DNA of 7,786 bases from an archaeon (GTDB taxonomy: Archaea > Hydrothermarchaeota > Hydrothermarchaeia > Hydrothermarchaeales > Hydrothermarchaeaceae). Shown here piece by piece: positions 6,804 through 7,786 of the stretch; positions within the stretch are counted from its first letter, which is position 1, and each line of letters opens with the position of its first letter. Location: positions 1 to 7,786 of the forward strand of contig JAHJSX010000038.1 in assembly GCA_018830205.1 (NCBI GenBank), read 5' to 3'. The position numbers were made by a program, and so were the translations under genes. The notes under the pieces were generated by a model that saw nothing but the letters and a program-made list of their open reading frames with translations, ran no database searches and was not told the origin of the DNA.

Positions 6804-6810
6804 TTTATAT
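6804..6810 (+). promoter_or_regulatory. TATA element for the regulator gene
   Basis: TTTATAT lies about 48 bp before the ATG at 6855. A start about 25 bp downstream would leave a leader of roughly 20 bases containing GTGAT (6847-6851), a partial Shine-Dalgarno three bases from the ATG. A weak inverted repeat (TGAT, five bases, ATCA; 6815-6827) lies between the TATA and the expected start and could be an operator. Confidence 0.4.
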
Positions 6811-6854
6811 GCGCTGATGAAAAATCATTTAGGACTAGTAAAGATTGTGATAAT

Positions 6855-7786
6855 ATGGACGAAAGAGAGTTGCTAATGCTGCAGGTCCTCGACGTAATGG
6901 AGCGGGAGAATTTCGAGATTTCAGAAATGTGCACGTCCGGAGGCGCGTGTTTTGACATATTTGCCAGAAGAAACGTGCTTCTGCTCCTCCTTAAAGTACT
7001 AAAAAACATCGACAGCCTAAGCACCGGGCAAGCAAGGGAGATTTCAAGCATAGGAAACATGCTGTGCGCATCACCTCTAATAGTAGGGGAAAAAACAAGA
7101 AACTCTCCCATGGAGAGTGGCGTGGTTTACGGGAGGCACAGCATTCCCGCTGTCACTTTGGATACATTCGAGGACGTCCTGCTTGAAGGCGCGCTTCCTT
7201 TGATATTCGCTGCAAGAGGGGGATACTACGTAAGGATAGATGGGCGCCGTTTGGGGGAGATTAGAAGGCGAAAGGGGATATCACTCGGGGACGCTGCAGA
7301 AAACATTGGCGTATCAAGAAGAAGCGTCCAAAATTATGAAAATAAAGACACGGCAATGACACTGAAAACCGCTACGAGGCTTGAGGAATTTCTGGACGAG
7401 TCCCTGGCAAGGCCAATAAATTTGTTTTTTATTCCCAAGATGGGTGATTTTGAAGGTGAACTTCAGGGTGAATTCGAAAGATATTCATTAAAAACTTTGA
7501 TGGAACTGGGATTTGAAGTATATCCAATAAAAAAGGCACCGTTTAACGCCTTTACAAAGGAGGGGGGCGAAGTCATGATAACAAAGCTTACAAAAACAAG
7601 TCCAAGCGGGGTTCAAAAGAGCGCAAAAATCATAAAAAGCATTTCAGACACCACGGGGACCCAGGCCTTCTTTGTGATGGATGCACACACAAAATTCAAA
7701 GAAAATATTCACGGCATACCTGCAATAAAAAAAGAGGAACTTGAGAAAATTGAAGATTCCAGTGAGCTTATAGAGGTCATTAAAAG
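6855..7786 (+). CDS. Archaeal Cro/C1-type HTH transcriptional regulator, COG1395-like (3' partial)
   Basis: The open frame starts at ATG 6855 and runs off the right edge after 310 codons, near the family's usual length as I recall it (about 310-330), so little is missing. There are three parts: an alpha/beta N-terminal domain (about 1-125) with CFDIFARR and the conserved-looking 'GVVYGRHSIPAVTLDTFEDVL' region; a Cro/C1-type helix-turn-helix (about 133-184) built on LGEIRRRKGISLGDAAENIG followed by VSRRSVQNYEN; and a C-terminal alpha/beta domain (about 200-310). This order is that of the archaeal 'putative HTH-type transcriptional regulatory protein' family (COG1395). It should bind DNA as a dimer in the cytoplasm; its targets are unknown. 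Being divergent from the 7TM-uppP operon across a short shared promoter region, it may regulate itself and that operon. An open minus-strand frame opposite its 5' part is an antisense shadow. Confidence 0.88.
   Translation, partial: MDERELLMLQVLDVMERENFEISEMCTSGGACFDIFARRNVLLLLLKVLKNIDSLSTGQAREISSIGNMLCASPLIVGEKTRNSPMESGVVYGRHSIPAVTLDTFEDVLLEGALPLIFAARGGYYVRIDGRRLGEIRRRKGISLGDAAENIGVSRRSVQNYENKDTAMTLKTATRLEEFLDESLARPINLFFIPKMGDFEGELQGEFERYSLKTLMELGFEVYPIKKAPFNAFTKEGGEVMITKLTKTSPSGVQKSAKIIKSISDTTGTQAFFVMDAHTKFKENIHGIPAIKKEELEKIEDSSELIEVIK

Noticed and set aside
6788..7111. Minus-strand open frame of 107 codons
   Set aside because: It is antisense to the regulator gene, whose plus-strand frame shows a clear HTH family match, and it would cover the divergent promoter region.

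Overview
The window looks archaeal. Four of the five genes belong to types with archaeal signatures: a KaiC/RAD55-like ATPase, an archaeal-form UppP, a Cro/C1-type regulator of the archaeal COG1395 kind, and a large acidic, sequon-rich surface-type protein. Short AT-rich TATA elements lie 26-29 bp upstream of two start codons, as expected for leaderless archaeal mRNAs. One internal operon gene has a GGTGAT Shine-Dalgarno, matching the usual archaeal anti-SD. GC content is moderate and varies along the window. I cannot name the lineage; a euryarchaeal or DPANN-type genome is a guess.

Layout. Positions 1-3503 (+) hold one very large gene entering from the left edge. It encodes a protein of more than 1160 residues with a 12-cysteine module in the middle. 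It converges, with only 3 bp between stop codons, on four minus-strand genes. Read in their own direction these are two tandem paralogous seven-helix membrane proteins (6772-5948 and 5910-5047), uppP (5037-4246), and a KaiC/RAD55-like ATPase (4202-3507). The first three are spaced 37 and 9 bp apart and look like one operon. The ATPase gene has its own TATA element and a perfect 14-bp palindrome in the 43-bp gap after uppP. A divergent promoter region (6773-6854) separates this cluster from a plus-strand regulator gene that runs off the right edge.

How the genes may work together. UppP recycles the polyprenyl-phosphate carrier used for cell-envelope glycan assembly. The large protein carries 13 N-glycosylation sequons and looks extracellular, so a cell-surface theme is reasonable, though not proven. 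The two 7TM proteins match no family I can name. They share an N-out/C-in topology and an invariant Ala-Gln-x-x-Lys-Asp motif in helix 7. They are the least explained part of the window and the best candidates for something undescribed. The divergent regulator may control the 7TM-uppP operon. This is inferred from position only.
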